The translations under genes and the position numbers were made by a program. Positions 8,617 through 17,119 of a DNA stretch of 64,000 nucleotides are shown in pieces. Source of the DNA: Streptomyces sp. CB02366 (GTDB taxonomy: Bacteria; Actinomycetota; Actinomycetes; Streptomycetales; Streptomycetaceae); assembly GCF_001905905.1 (NCBI RefSeq), contig NZ_LIVT01000006.1:175723-239722 (forward strand), written 5' to 3'. The notes under the pieces are model-generated. The model made no database searches. It was given only the letters and a program-made list of their open reading frames with translations, and was not told the origin of the DNA. Positions within the stretch are counted from its first letter, which is position 1. Every line of letters starts with the position of its first letter.

Positions 8617-8852
8617 TGAACCACATATACAACGGCATGCCGGCCGGTGACCTCGGCTCCGAAGGCTGGTACAAGCCGTGGAGCGGCGGCAACGGCGGCA
8701 ACTGCATCGAGGCGATGAAACTCGCCGACGGGCGGGTCGCCGTTCGCCAGTCCGCGGACCCGGACGGACCGGCCCTCATCTACTCCAACGGCGAGATCGC
8801 CGCGTTCATCCAGGGGGCCAAGGCCGGCCAGGCCGACTTCCTGCTCACCTGA
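8616..8852 (+). CDS. DUF397 small protein (partner of the WhiJ-like regulator)
   Basis: A 78-residue DUF397 protein with the family signature WYKPWSGGNGGNCIEA in the first half and VRQSADPDGPALIYSNGE in the second. DUF397 proteins act with the cognate HTH protein and are proposed to relieve its repression of development or antibiotic genes. The ATG at 8616 overlaps the last base of the upstream stop (TGATG), so translation is probably coupled. Confidence 0.92.
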   Translation: MNHIYNGMPAGDLGSEGWYKPWSGGNGGNCIEAMKLADGRVAVRQSADPDGPALIYSNGEIAAFIQGAKAGQADFLLT

Positions 8853-8935
8853 GACCGCGCTCCGCCCCTCGTACCCCGCATCCGCGTACCCGTTCCCCCA
8901 TCGTCGACCCACGGACCCCGACCACGGAGCACGCC

Positions 8936-9745
8936 ATGACCGGACCAGAGCACCACCCCCTCGAGATCGACACCACCAAGCCGCATCCGGCCCGCATGTA
9001 CGACTGGTTCCTCGGCGGCAAGGACAACTACCCGGTCGACGAACAGATGGCGCGCCAACTGCTCGCCCTCGACGCGCGGGGACGTGACATGGCGCGGGTC
9101 AACCGGGCGTTCATGCACCGGGCCACCCGCTGGCTCGCCGAGAGCGGGGTCCGCCAGTTCCTGGACATCGGCACCGGCATACCCACCGAGCCGAACCTCC
9201 ACCAGATCGCCCAGCAGGCCGCTCCCGACGCCCGCGTCGTCTACTGCGACAACGACCCGATCGTGCTGGCCCACGCGGCGGCCCTGCTCCGCTCCACGCC
9301 CGAGGGGGCGACCGAGTACATCCAGGCCGACGCCCGCAAGCCCGAGACCATCCTGGCGGAGGCCGGCAAGGTCCTGGACTTCGACCGGCCGATCGCCCTG
9401 TCGCTGCTGGCCCTGCTCCACTTCATCGACGACGAGGACGGCGCGGGCGAACTGGTCGACAAGCTCGTCGACCAGCTTCCCTCCGGCAGCTACCTGGTGC
9501 TCTCGCACACCACCGGCGATTTCAACCCGGAGGGCGCCGCGCAGGCACGGGCCATGTACAAGGAGCGCGGGATGACGCTGCGGCCCCGCAGCCACGCCGA
9601 ACTGACCGCCTTCTTCGACGGCCTCGAACTGGTCGAACCGGGCGTCACGCTCTCCGCCGACTGGCATCCGGAGCTGGGCGAGGTCATCGACGTCCCCGGC
9701 GACGAGCCGATCCCCGGCTACGCCGGAGTGGCCCGCAAGCCCTGA
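8936..9745 (+). CDS. SAM-dependent methyltransferase of the DUF574/Methyltransf_19 family
   Basis: A 269-residue protein of a large Streptomyces methyltransferase family often found near WhiJ-like loci. Family marks are ARMYDWFLGGKDNYPVD near residues 20-36, the SAM-binding motif FLDIGTGIPTEPN (about 78-90), and VYCDNDPIVL and IALSLLALLHFI for the later Rossmann strands. The ATG at 8936 gives the canonical N-terminus. It follows the DUF397 gene by 83 bases and may be read from the same promoter. Substrate unknown. Confidence 0.88.
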   Translation: MTGPEHHPLEIDTTKPHPARMYDWFLGGKDNYPVDEQMARQLLALDARGRDMARVNRAFMHRATRWLAESGVRQFLDIGTGIPTEPNLHQIAQQAAPDARVVYCDNDPIVLAHAAALLRSTPEGATEYIQADARKPETILAEAGKVLDFDRPIALSLLALLHFIDDEDGAGELVDKLVDQLPSGSYLVLSHTTGDFNPEGAAQARAMYKERGMTLRPRSHAELTAFFDGLELVEPGVTLSADWHPELGEVIDVPGDEPIPGYAGVARKP

Positions 9746-9762
9746 CCCGCGCCTCCGGGTCC

Positions 9763-9825
9763 TGCGGGGGGCGGGGCACGCGGAGCGACGGCGCCCACGC
9801 CCTCGCTCTCGCCCCGCCCCCCGCA
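9763..9825. terminator. Strong hairpin terminator
   Basis: Perfect 15-bp inverted repeat of G/C only in the stem (TGCGGGGGGCGGGGC at 9763-9777, complement at 9811-9825) just after the methyltransferase gene and ending 18 bases before the next ATG. It probably ends the HTH-DUF397-methyltransferase transcript. Confidence 0.7.
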
Positions 9826-9842
9826 CGCGTCACAATGGACCC

Positions 9843-10277
9843 ATGTCACGACGCGCCTCCCGGCCCCGGGCGTCCGCCGCCCCGCGGATCACCCCCGCCT
9901 CCCCGTGCCCCTGCGGGCTGTCCGCCGCCTACGGGGAGTGCTGCGGCCGGTTCCACTCCGGCAGTGCCGCCGCACCGACCTGCGAGGCCCTGATGCGCTC
10001 CCGGTACGCGGCCTTCGCCGTCCAGGACGCGGCGTACCTGCTGCGTACCTGGCACCCCGAGACCCGCCCGCCCGGCGTCGACTTCGACCCCGCGATGCGC
10101 TGGGTGCGCCTGGAGATCCTGGACACCACCGAGGGCAGCGCCTTCCACTCCACCGGAACGGTCGCCTTCCGCGCCCACTACACCGACGACGGACGCCCCG
10201 ACTCCCTCCACGAGAAGAGCCGCTTCGTCCGGCACGAGGGGGCCTGGGCCTACACGACGGCGGTCTTCGTCGACTGA
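9843..10277 (+). CDS. ychJ: YchJ-family SEC-C motif protein (UPF0225)
   Basis: A 144-residue protein with an N-terminal cysteine-rich SEC-C-like motif (CPCGLSAAYGECCGRFHSG, about residues 21-39) and an NTF2-like body, the architecture of the YchJ/UPF0225 family. SEC-C motifs bind zinc; the cellular role of YchJ proteins is not established. It stands alone between two hairpins, so it is probably monocistronic. The ATG at 9843 follows an A/T-containing CACAATGGACCC stretch. Confidence 0.85.
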   Translation: MSRRASRPRASAAPRITPASPCPCGLSAAYGECCGRFHSGSAAAPTCEALMRSRYAAFAVQDAAYLLRTWHPETRPPGVDFDPAMRWVRLEILDTTEGSAFHSTGTVAFRAHYTDDGRPDSLHEKSRFVRHEGAWAYTTAVFVD

Positions 10278-10294
10278 GCCCGGCCGCACACCGC

Positions 10295-10340
10295 TCCGTA
10301 CCCGGACCGGGCCCCCGCGCCGGGTACGGAAACCCGTTTT
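10295..10340 (+). terminator. Intrinsic terminator after the YchJ gene
   Basis: Perfect 11-bp stem, TCCGTACCCGG at 10295-10305 and CCGGGTACGGA at 10320-10330, followed by AACCCGTTTT. The short T-run makes this a good intrinsic terminator. Confidence 0.8.
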
Positions 10341-10372
10341 CCGCCGCTTGGGCCCGTCCGTACGATCTGCGC

Positions 10373-10990
10373 ATGAGCGAGCACGAACGCATGAGCGAGC
10401 ACGAGGGCGAGCACCACGACGCGGCGCAGTACGCCGCGCGGGAACGATGCTGGCGGGGCCGTGACGTCGCCTTCACCCCGCTGGAGCCCGACGACGCCGA
10501 GCTGATCCACCACTGGCGCGCCGACCCGGTGGCGGCTCAGGAGATCGGCGTCTGGCCCGGTGCGCTCCAGCAGTTCCGCGAGCGCGTCGAGGCCTACGTG
10601 GAGGACCGTGACCGCGACGACTTCCTCATCCTCCTGGCGGACGGCACACCGGCCGGGCACATCGCCCTCGTCGAGGAGGACTTCGTCGACGGCACCGCCG
10701 AGGCGTACCTCCTGCTCGCCCCCGAGCACCGCGGCCGGGGCATCGGGTCCGACGCGCTCGCCGCCCTCACCGACCTGGCCTTCGGCGAACTGCCGCTGCA
10801 CCGGGTCGAAGCGGTCACCCACACCGGGAACGCGGCGGCCCTCGCCACCCTGCGCGGAGCCGGTTTCGTCCACGAGGGCGTCCGCCGGTCCTCCTGCCTC
10901 CACCGCGGCCACCGCCACGACAACGCGATCCTCGGCCTGCTCCGCACGGAGTGGGAGGCGCTGGACCGCCCCCGGTCCTGGGAGCGCTGA
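10373..10990 (+). CDS. GNAT-family N-acetyltransferase
   Basis: A 205-residue GNAT acetyltransferase of the RimJ/RimL-like kind. The acetyl-CoA pyrophosphate-binding loop appears as EHRGRGIGSDAL (about residues 121-132), followed by HRVEAVTHTGNAAALATLRGAGF, the usual segment around the catalytic region. The N-terminus has a small duplication: MSEHER is followed by MSEHEG, encoded by two near-identical 18-base units, giving possible starts at 10373 and 10391. Substrate is not predictable. It converges on the MFS gene with only 22 bases between stops. Confidence 0.85.
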   Translation: MSEHERMSEHEGEHHDAAQYAARERCWRGRDVAFTPLEPDDAELIHHWRADPVAAQEIGVWPGALQQFRERVEAYVEDRDRDDFLILLADGTPAGHIALVEEDFVDGTAEAYLLLAPEHRGRGIGSDALAALTDLAFGELPLHRVEAVTHTGNAAALATLRGAGFVHEGVRRSSCLHRGHRHDNAILGLLRTEWEALDRPRSWER

Positions 10991-11012
10991 CGGCGCCTGG
11001 CGCCTCCGGGCC

Positions 11013-13106
11013 TCAGACGGGCGCGCCCACCCGGGAGGAGCCGCCCGGGGCGGGCGCGGGGGACAGCTCCTGGGCCAGGTCCTCCGCCAGCAGCCGCTTG
11101 GCGATCACGTCGACGGTGGCGCGGAGCCGACGGTCGTCGGGGCGGGCCCCGTCCTCGGCCAGACGGTCGTTGAGCCAGCGGCCCCAGGCGTCGGAGATCA
11201 CCGCCGCCTCGCGCCGGCCCGCCGCCGTGTGCGAGAAGATCCGGCCGTCGCCCGTGAGGTACCCCTCCTCGATCATCCGGTCGAAGACGGGCACGAGCAC
11301 CTCCGGCGGGACGCGGTGCCGGGCCGCGATCAGCCCGAGGCCCGCATGGCCGACCATCCGGGTGAAGAGGTCCACCTGCATCACCGCCCAGGCCCCCGCG
11401 ATGTCGAGCCGGGTGTCGGACTCGGCGGTGATCCGCCGGGCGGTCTCCGGCCCGGCGTTCCGCAGGATCGTGGCCACGGAGTACTCCAGGACCTTCGCCG
11501 AGTCCCCGCTGCCCGGCTGGGCGAACCCCTCGCCCATGTCCGTCGAGCCGAGCCGGGCCGAGTCCCGCAGCTTCACCTCCTTGAGGAACAGTGCGATGAC
11601 GAAGCCGATCAGCGCCACGGGCACCGTCCACAGGAACACGGTGTGCAGCGTGTCCGCGTACGCCTGGGCCAGCGGTTCCGACTGGGCCGCGGGGAGCGCG
11701 TGCAGCGCCTGCGGGCTCTGCGAGGCGCCGGCCAGGGCCGCCGGGTCGCCGCCCGCCGCCACCGCCCGCGCGAGGCCGTCGGTGAGGTTCGGCTTCAGCG
11801 CGTTGGCGTAGATGGTGCCGAACACCGCCGTGCCGAAGGCGCTGCCCAGCGTACGGAAGAACGTCACGCCCGAGGTGGCCGTGCCCAGGTCCTCGTAGTC
11901 CACGGTGTTCTGCACGGCGATCGTCAGCACCTGCATCGCCAGGCCGATGCCGAGGCCCAGCACCACCATGTAGAGGGACTCCAGCCAGACTCCGGTCTCC
12001 GGCCCCATCCTCGACAGCAGGAACAGCCCGGCCGCCATGACCAGCGTCCCCACGATCGGGAACACCCGGTAGCGGCCCGTCTTGCTCACCACGTTGCCGC
12101 TGAAGACGGAGGCGGCCAGCAGGCCGACGACCAGCGGCAGCGTCCGCACCCCGGAGAGCGTCGCCGAGTCCCCGTCCACGTACTGCAGATAGGTCGGCAG
12201 GAAGATCATCGAGCCCAGCATCGCGAAGCCCACGATGAAGCTGAGGACCGAGCAGACCGTGAAGACCGGGTTGCGGAACAGCCGCATCGGCAGCATCGGC
12301 TCCTTCGCCCGCGTCTCCACCACGCAGAACAGGGCGAGCGCGATCAGACCGCCGGCGAAGAGGCCGATGATCACGACCGAGCCCCAGGCGTACTCGTTGC
12401 CGCCCCAGCTCGTCGCCAGGATCAGCGCGCTCGCCCCGACGCTGACCAGGGCGATGCCCGCGTAGTCGATGACCGGGCGGCCCGCCGCCTTCACCGAGGG
12501 GATGTTCCGGGCGGCGGCGATGACCACCACGATGGCGATCGGCACGTTGACGTAGAACGCCCAGCGCCAGGTCAGATGGTCGGTGAACAGGCCGCCGAGC
12601 AGCGGCCCGATCACGGTCGAGATACCGAAGACCGCGCCGATGGCCCCCTGGTACTTGCCCCGTTCGCGCAGCGGGATCACATCCGCGATCAGCGCCATCG
12701 AGGTGACCATCAGGCCGCCCGCGCCGATGCCCTGCATACCGCGCCAGAGGATCAGCAGCAGCATGTCCGAGGCGAGGCCGCACAGGAACGACCCCGTGAT
12801 GAAGATGACCGCCGAGACCTGGAAGACCAGCTTCCGTCCGAACAGGTCGCCGAACTTCCCCACGAGGACGGTGGCCACCGTCTCGGCCAGCAGATAGGCG
12901 GTGACCACCCACGACATGTGCGAGGCGCCGCCCAGATCCGAGACGATCGTCGGCAGGGCCGTGCCCACGATCGTCTGGTCGAGCGCCGCGAGCAGCATGC
13001 CGAGCACGATCGTGGCGAACACGATGTTGCGCCGCCGCCGGTCGAGGACCGGCGGCGGCGCGGCGGAATCCTGCGCGGCGGGGGCGTGCTCGCTGGCCGT
13101 GGTCAC
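11013..13106 (-). CDS. DHA2-family drug-efflux MFS transporter with C-terminal winged helix
   Basis: A 697-residue EmrB/QacA-type proton antiporter expected to have 14 membrane segments. Motif A is visible (GKFGDLFGRKLVF, about 104-116) and motif C-like glycine-rich sequence follows in the fifth segment. After the last membrane helix (about residue 520) comes a cytoplasmic extension of about 170 residues, which includes ITAESDTRLDIAGAWAVM and GYLTGDGRIFSHTAAGRREA and reads like a MarR-type winged helix. The gene is alone or heads an operon with the ATP-grasp gene, which lies upstream in the same direction. Drug range cannot be read from sequence. Confidence 0.88.
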   Translation of the reverse strand: MTTASEHAPAAQDSAAPPPVLDRRRRNIVFATIVLGMLLAALDQTIVGTALPTIVSDLGGASHMSWVVTAYLLAETVATVLVGKFGDLFGRKLVFQVSAVIFITGSFLCGLASDMLLLILWRGMQGIGAGGLMVTSMALIADVIPLRERGKYQGAIGAVFGISTVIGPLLGGLFTDHLTWRWAFYVNVPIAIVVVIAAARNIPSVKAAGRPVIDYAGIALVSVGASALILATSWGGNEYAWGSVVIIGLFAGGLIALALFCVVETRAKEPMLPMRLFRNPVFTVCSVLSFIVGFAMLGSMIFLPTYLQYVDGDSATLSGVRTLPLVVGLLAASVFSGNVVSKTGRYRVFPIVGTLVMAAGLFLLSRMGPETGVWLESLYMVVLGLGIGLAMQVLTIAVQNTVDYEDLGTATSGVTFFRTLGSAFGTAVFGTIYANALKPNLTDGLARAVAAGGDPAALAGASQSPQALHALPAAQSEPLAQAYADTLHTVFLWTVPVALIGFVIALFLKEVKLRDSARLGSTDMGEGFAQPGSGDSAKVLEYSVATILRNAGPETARRITAESDTRLDIAGAWAVMQVDLFTRMVGHAGLGLIAARHRVPPEVLVPVFDRMIEEGYLTGDGRIFSHTAAGRREAAVISDAWGRWLNDRLAEDGARPDDRRLRATVDVIAKRLLAEDLAQELSPAPAPGGSSRVGAPV

Positions 13107-13162
13107 CCTTGCACCCTCACACCGCCCCCGGCTCCCCGCACGCGGGGCGGGCCGGACGGGGG

Positions 13163-14044
13163 TCAGCGGGGCAGTGAGGCGATCGACCTCGTCAGCCGGG
13201 ACACGAACGCCTCACGGACGTCCTCGGGGAGCCGGTCGAGCGAGAGGTACGGATTGAGGTCCTCCAGCTCGACGAGCAGCAGAGCGCCGTCCACCGTGCG
13301 GCAGGCGTCGACCCGCTGGATTCCGTGGGTGAGGGAGTTCCAGGCGATGAAGCGCCGGGCGAACTCCAGGTCCGCCGCGCTCGCGGCGTACGGCTCCAGC
13401 ACCCAGCGCCGCTCGGGGTCCGGGGCGTACAGCGCGTACTGGAAGTCGTGGTCGACGAAGTAGAAGGACACCTCGTGGCGGAAGTCGATCCGGGGCTGGA
13501 CGAGCAGGGAGCCCTCGGCCGCCCGCCCCAGCTCGGCCCGGGCCTCCGCCGCCGTGACGAACCGCAGCCCGACCGAGTCCGCCCCCAGCTTCGGCTTGAC
13601 CGCGTACCGGGGAACGTCGGGCAGTCGGCCCAGATCGGCCGCCCGGTCCACGGTGGGGATGACCGGGAGGCCCGCCCGGTCCATCTCGACCAGGTACTCC
13701 TTGCCAGCCATGTCGCCCCGCCCGTCCAGCGGGTTGTAGACCGGCGTCGCCAGCTCCCGCGCACGTGCGCGGAAGGCGTCGTACGCCTGCCGGTAGTGCA
13801 GGACGGGCCCGCTGTTGCGTACGAGGGCGAGGTCGAACCGCCCCAGCAGCCCGGCGGCGTCCCGGGGGTGGCACAGCGCGACGTCGAACGTCTCGCGCAG
13901 CCGGGAGGAGAGGAAGACGTCCTCGTCACCGTAGCGCCGCCCGCGTGCCCGGTACGCGAGATCGGTGACGAGCAGCAGGGATGCGCGGCGGCCGGTCCCC
14001 GCGCCCCCCGCGTCGTCCGTGACAGTGGCGGGAGCGGGCGGCAT
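13163..14044 (-). CDS. ATP-grasp-fold protein of unknown specificity
   Basis: A 293-residue protein with the layout of an ATP-grasp ligase: an N-terminal domain with RYGDEDVFLSSRLRE, a lysine-containing strand RYAVKPKLGADSVGL (about 166-180) for ATP binding, and a metal-binding end with VELEDLNPYLSLD. ATP-grasp enzymes join a carboxylate to an amine or thiol. No partner biosynthetic gene is adjacent apart from the efflux pump 56 bases downstream, so a product cannot be proposed. The first 20 residues are low complexity, and the true start could be somewhat internal. Confidence 0.75.
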   Translation of the reverse strand: MPPAPATVTDDAGGAGTGRRASLLLVTDLAYRARGRRYGDEDVFLSSRLRETFDVALCHPRDAAGLLGRFDLALVRNSGPVLHYRQAYDAFRARARELATPVYNPLDGRGDMAGKEYLVEMDRAGLPVIPTVDRAADLGRLPDVPRYAVKPKLGADSVGLRFVTAAEARAELGRAAEGSLLVQPRIDFRHEVSFYFVDHDFQYALYAPDPERRWVLEPYAASAADLEFARRFIAWNSLTHGIQRVDACRTVDGALLLVELEDLNPYLSLDRLPEDVREAFVSRLTRSIASLPR

Positions 14045-14337
14045 GGGGGCCTCCGAGGGGTCGGGCGGGACGGGGTGACCACTATCCCCGGCGCCCCGGC
14101 CCGGTCCCGGCGGCGGGGTGCGGTCCGCCGCCTCCTCCCCTCGTCCGGAACCAGCCGTTCAGCGATCCCCACCATGGCTCACAGAGCACCGGGCCACCCG
14201 AAGGAGATGGCTTCCCCTGTGCGGAGGGGCGGAAGCGACTCTGCTGTCCGCAGCTCAGAACCACATCGCCGGGTCGCGGGCCACGCACGACGAAGCCCCC
14301 ACCGGCCGGCAGGGGCCCACAGCATCCAGCGGCGCCG

Positions 14338-14583
14338 TCAGTGCGTCACCGAGTGCAGAGTGTTCTCGTCGCGCTCATACTGCGCCAACGCCAAACCGAG
14401 CCCGAAGAACGTCGGCGCCCACTCACCGACGAAGATCCCCCACCTGTCGGCCCGAGAGACCCCCAACGGCTCAAGCTTCATCGACCCGCACCACGACGCG
14501 ATCGACAACCCGATCGAGACGAAACCGGCGGTGTAGGCGTGCTCGGCCTTGAAGCCCTTGTCATGCAACATCTTGACGATCAT
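14338..14583 (-). CDS. Small conserved membrane protein
   Basis: An 81-residue protein with one or two hydrophobic segments (AGFVSIGLSIASWCG at about 19-33 and FVGEWAPTFFGLGLALAQYE at about 51-70). The ATG at 14583 has GGGAGAG upstream. Codon bias is more relaxed and the protein carries a sensible membrane topology, which supports it as a real gene. I do not recognise a function; it may be a conserved Streptomyces protein. Confidence 0.65.
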   Translation of the reverse strand: MIVKMLHDKGFKAEHAYTAGFVSIGLSIASWCGSMKLEPLGVSRADRWGIFVGEWAPTFFGLGLALAQYERDENTLHSVTH

Positions 14584-14756
14584 GGCTCTCCCATACGTGG
14601 GGGACGAAGTCTCCTCCCAGACTCACCCCGAAGCCCCCGCCCCGCATCTCGGGCTCGGAACCGCGTCGCCGGGTGGCCTTGCGCAGGCGGACTCGGGGGA
14701 GGCGTGCAAGCACCGCGACACCGTCGAGCGACAGTGCCGCGGAACCCTGCGGAACA

Positions 14757-14772
14757 CCGTGGGACCCCACGG
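14757..14772 (-). terminator. Possible terminator after the acyl-CoA dehydrogenase gene
   Basis: A 16-base palindrome (CCGTGGG, AC, CCCACGG) 14 bases beyond the minus-strand stop at 14786. The loop is too tight for the full stem, so only part would form. Position suggests termination of the SCP2-acyl-CoA dehydrogenase transcript. Confidence 0.35.
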
Positions 14773-14785
14773 AAGCCCCTCGGCC

Positions 14786-16000
14786 TCAGCGGATATGGCG
14801 GCCCGAGATCGCACGGGCGATCACCAGGCGCTGGATCTCGCTGGTGCCCTCGAAGATGGTGTAGATCTTGGCGTCGCGGTACATCCGCTCCACCGGGTGC
14901 TCCCGGCTGTATCCCGCGCCGCCGAGGATCTGGACGGCCTTCTCCGTGGCGGCGACGGCGAGTTCCCCGGCCCGCAGCTTGGACATGGAGCCCTGGCCCG
15001 CGTCGAAGGCGCGGTCGTTGCGGGCCATCCAGGCGGCCTGCCAGATCAGCAGGCGTACGGCCTCGATCTCGGTACGGAGGTCGGCCAGGGCGAAGGCGAT
15101 CGACTGGTTCTCGATGATCGGCCTGCCGAACGCCTCGCGCTCGCCGGCGTACTGCAGGGCGTACTCGTAGGCGGCCCGCGCGATGCCGAGCGCCTGGGCG
15201 GCGACGGTCGGGCGGCTGACCTCGAACGTGGCCATCGCCGCCTGGCCCTTGGCGGGGCCGCCCTCGCCCGCCCGGGCGAGGCGGGCGTCCAGCCTCTCCT
15301 TCCCGCCGAGCAGGCAGTGCCCCGGTACGACGACCTCGTCGAGGAAGAGGTCGGCCGTGTGCGAGGCGCGCAGGCCCAGCTTCTTGACCGTGCGGCCCGC
15401 CGTCAGGCCCTTCGTGCCGGGCGGCACGATGAACGCGGCCTGCCCGCGCGAGCCCAGCGCCGGGTCGACCGAGGCGACGACGACATGGACCTCGGCGATG
15501 CCGCCGTTGGTGATCCACGCCTTCTGGCCGGAGATCACCCACTCGTCCCTCGCCTCGACGTAGCGGGCCCGGGTCGTCATCGCGGAGACGTCGGAGCCGG
15601 CCCCCGGTTCGGAGACGCAGAAGGCGGCGACCTTGGGGGCGTCCTGGTCGCCGTAGCACTGCGGCACCCACTCGGCGAGCTGGTCCGGGGTGCCGGAGGC
15701 GAAGATGCCCGCGACCGCGAGCGAGGTGCCGAACAGGGCCATGCCGATGCCCGCGTCACCCCAGAACAGCTCCTCGTTGGCGATCTGGAGGGAGAGCCCG
15801 GTGGGATCCCCGTACAGGTCGGCGAGCGATTCGAAACCGTACAGGCCGATCCGGGCGGCCTCCTGGATCACGGGCCACGGGGTCTCCTCGCGGGCGTCCC
15901 ACTCGGCGGCGGCCGGGCGGACCACCTGGGCGGCGAAGCCGTGCACCCAGGCGCGCAGGTCCTGCTGTTCCTCGGTCAGGGCGAGGGAGAAGAAGTTCAC
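14786..16000 (-). CDS. Acyl-CoA dehydrogenase
   Basis: A 404-residue FAD-dependent acyl-CoA dehydrogenase that introduces the alpha-beta double bond in an acyl-CoA. Signatures are CVSEPGAGSDVSA (about 129-141) and the C-terminal FEGTSEIQRLVI, in which the Glu before Gly-Thr occupies the catalytic-base position of short- and medium-chain members. It lies 4 bases after the SCP2 gene and is surely co-transcribed with it. The operon sits behind a 30-bp palindrome, so substrate-dependent TetR-type control is likely. Chain length or ring specificity is not clear. Confidence 0.9.
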   Translation of the reverse strand: MNFFSLALTEEQQDLRAWVHGFAAQVVRPAAAEWDAREETPWPVIQEAARIGLYGFESLADLYGDPTGLSLQIANEELFWGDAGIGMALFGTSLAVAGIFASGTPDQLAEWVPQCYGDQDAPKVAAFCVSEPGAGSDVSAMTTRARYVEARDEWVISGQKAWITNGGIAEVHVVVASVDPALGSRGQAAFIVPPGTKGLTAGRTVKKLGLRASHTADLFLDEVVVPGHCLLGGKERLDARLARAGEGGPAKGQAAMATFEVSRPTVAAQALGIARAAYEYALQYAGEREAFGRPIIENQSIAFALADLRTEIEAVRLLIWQAAWMARNDRAFDAGQGSMSKLRAGELAVAATEKAVQILGGAGYSREHPVERMYRDAKIYTIFEGTSEIQRLVIARAISGRHIR

Positions 16001-16004
16001 GGCC

Positions 16005-16478
16005 TCACGCCTTCGGGATGTCGAAGTAGCGCGTCAGACCGGCGGCGAGACCGACGTCGCCGACGACCTTGAGCTTGCGCGTCATGAACATGGTGACCGG
16101 ATTGCCGTTGCCCGAGACGAGTCTGAGGAACTCCGCGTCGCCCATCACCAGCGTGGCGCGGGGTTCGGCGGCGGACCGTCCGGGGGTGACCTGGCAGGCG
16201 CCGTCCGCTATCGCGGTCTCGTAGACCGCCTCGCTCTCCCCGGTGACCTTCCAGCGGATCAGGGCGGTGAGGCCGCCGGCCGCGTCCGGCCGGAACTGCT
16301 GCCCCATCCGGCCGAAGACCTCGCCGAGTATCCGCTCCCGCAGCTCCCCGCGCATGACCTCGGCGATCTGCCGGGCGGACAGGCCCTTCACGATCCGGGC
16401 GAACTCGTCGGGGGCGATCGCCGCGAAGTCGAGCCGGGCCAGGTCGTCGCCGAGGTTGCCGCTGCTGGTTCCGTCCAC
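16005..16478 (-). CDS. SCP2 sterol-binding-domain protein
   Basis: A 157-residue protein with an SCP2 fold, a tunnel-shaped lipid carrier domain (about residues 30-150; marks include VYETAIADGACQVTPG and GNPVTMFMTRKLKVVGD). SCP2 proteins bind acyl-CoAs or sterols and may present them to the dehydrogenase encoded next. The GTG at 16478 is used, with AAGGA at 16484-16488 on the minus strand as the ribosome binding site. That site abuts a large palindrome, so a bound repressor would sit on the start of the gene. Confidence 0.87.
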   Translation of the reverse strand: MDGTSSGNLGDDLARLDFAAIAPDEFARIVKGLSARQIAEVMRGELRERILGEVFGRMGQQFRPDAAGGLTALIRWKVTGESEAVYETAIADGACQVTPGRSAAEPRATLVMGDAEFLRLVSGNGNPVTMFMTRKLKVVGDVGLAAGLTRYFDIPKA

Positions 16479-16487
16479 GCCGAATCC

Positions 16488-16517
16488 TTACTCCGAAGTA
16501 AACTTACTTCGGAGTAA
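16488..16517. promoter_or_regulatory. Perfect 30-bp palindromic operator
   Basis: TTACTCCGAAGTAA (16488-16501), AC, TTACTTCGGAGTAA (16504-16517): a perfect inverted repeat with 14-bp arms, and each arm is itself nearly symmetric. It ends 9 bases before the GTG of the SCP2 gene. Size and symmetry suit a TetR-family dimer pair, a class that commonly controls acyl-CoA metabolism genes in actinobacteria. No TetR gene is adjacent, so the regulator would be encoded elsewhere. Confidence 0.75.
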
Positions 16518-16658
16518 GGTAAGGGTGGCGGCCACCGCCCCGCAAGGGCGGTCCGCCGGGGCTCTCGCGCGCCCCGGCCGGCCCTCGCGCCACGGCTCCG
16601 GTTCCCCTCCGGTTCCCCTCCGGTCGGACCGGTCCGGCCCGGGTGCGGCGGGCACCGG

Positions 16659-16922
16659 TCAGAACGGCGAGCCGGGCAGCACGGCGAGGTGGGGATGGTG
16701 CGCGGCCAGCACCTTGTTGGCGCGGGCCAGTTCGGACAGCGCGTGCTCGCGGTCGGCCTGGTCCTCGATGCCCAGCAGGGGGCCGCGGAACCGGCGGACC
16801 TCGCGGGCCGCGCAGTCGGCGTCGAACTCCGCCTGGAGGATGTGCGGCGGAATGCACGAACCGATCAGCGCGGCGACCCGGTCCGGGATCGGCACGGGAA
16901 CGAGGAGGTGCGAGGCGGTCAT
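16659..16922 (-). CDS. Small protein of unknown function
   Basis: An 87-residue protein starting MTASHLLVPVPIPDRVAALIG, predicted soluble. It contains CIPPHILQAEFDADCAAREVR, with two cysteines, and a hydrophilic helix after it. The ATG at 16922 has GAGAGGG just upstream. It lies alone between the SCP2 operon and the PucR-type gene. I do not recognise the family; the good start context and ordinary amino-acid composition support it as real. Confidence 0.6.
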   Translation of the reverse strand: MTASHLLVPVPIPDRVAALIGSCIPPHILQAEFDADCAAREVRRFRGPLLGIEDQADREHALSELARANKVLAAHHPHLAVLPGSPF

Positions 16923-17119
16923 CGGGGGCCCTCTCGGATGGTCGGCCAGGAGGCGGTACGGGGCCCGCCGCCGGGTGGGCGGCAGGTTCCCTCCTGTGTA
17001 CGGGACGCGGTTCCGCGTTTCTCGTCGGATACGTCTCCGTGTCGCAACCGTTTGGGACTGACCGTCTATTTCGCCTTACTGGACGGTAAGTTGACCCGCC
17101 CCGCCGAACGTGCTCCGGA

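Noticed and set aside
10594..12912. A long minus-strand open frame of more than 700 codons overlapping the acetyltransferase and MFS genes
   Set aside because: It is out of frame with the MFS gene, its sequence is Gly/Arg/Asp-rich without domains, and it is explained by third-position GC bias.
14561..14770. Possible small minus-strand gene upstream of the 81-residue membrane protein
   Set aside because: It overlaps the start of the better-supported gene, lacks a ribosome binding site and has no recognisable composition.
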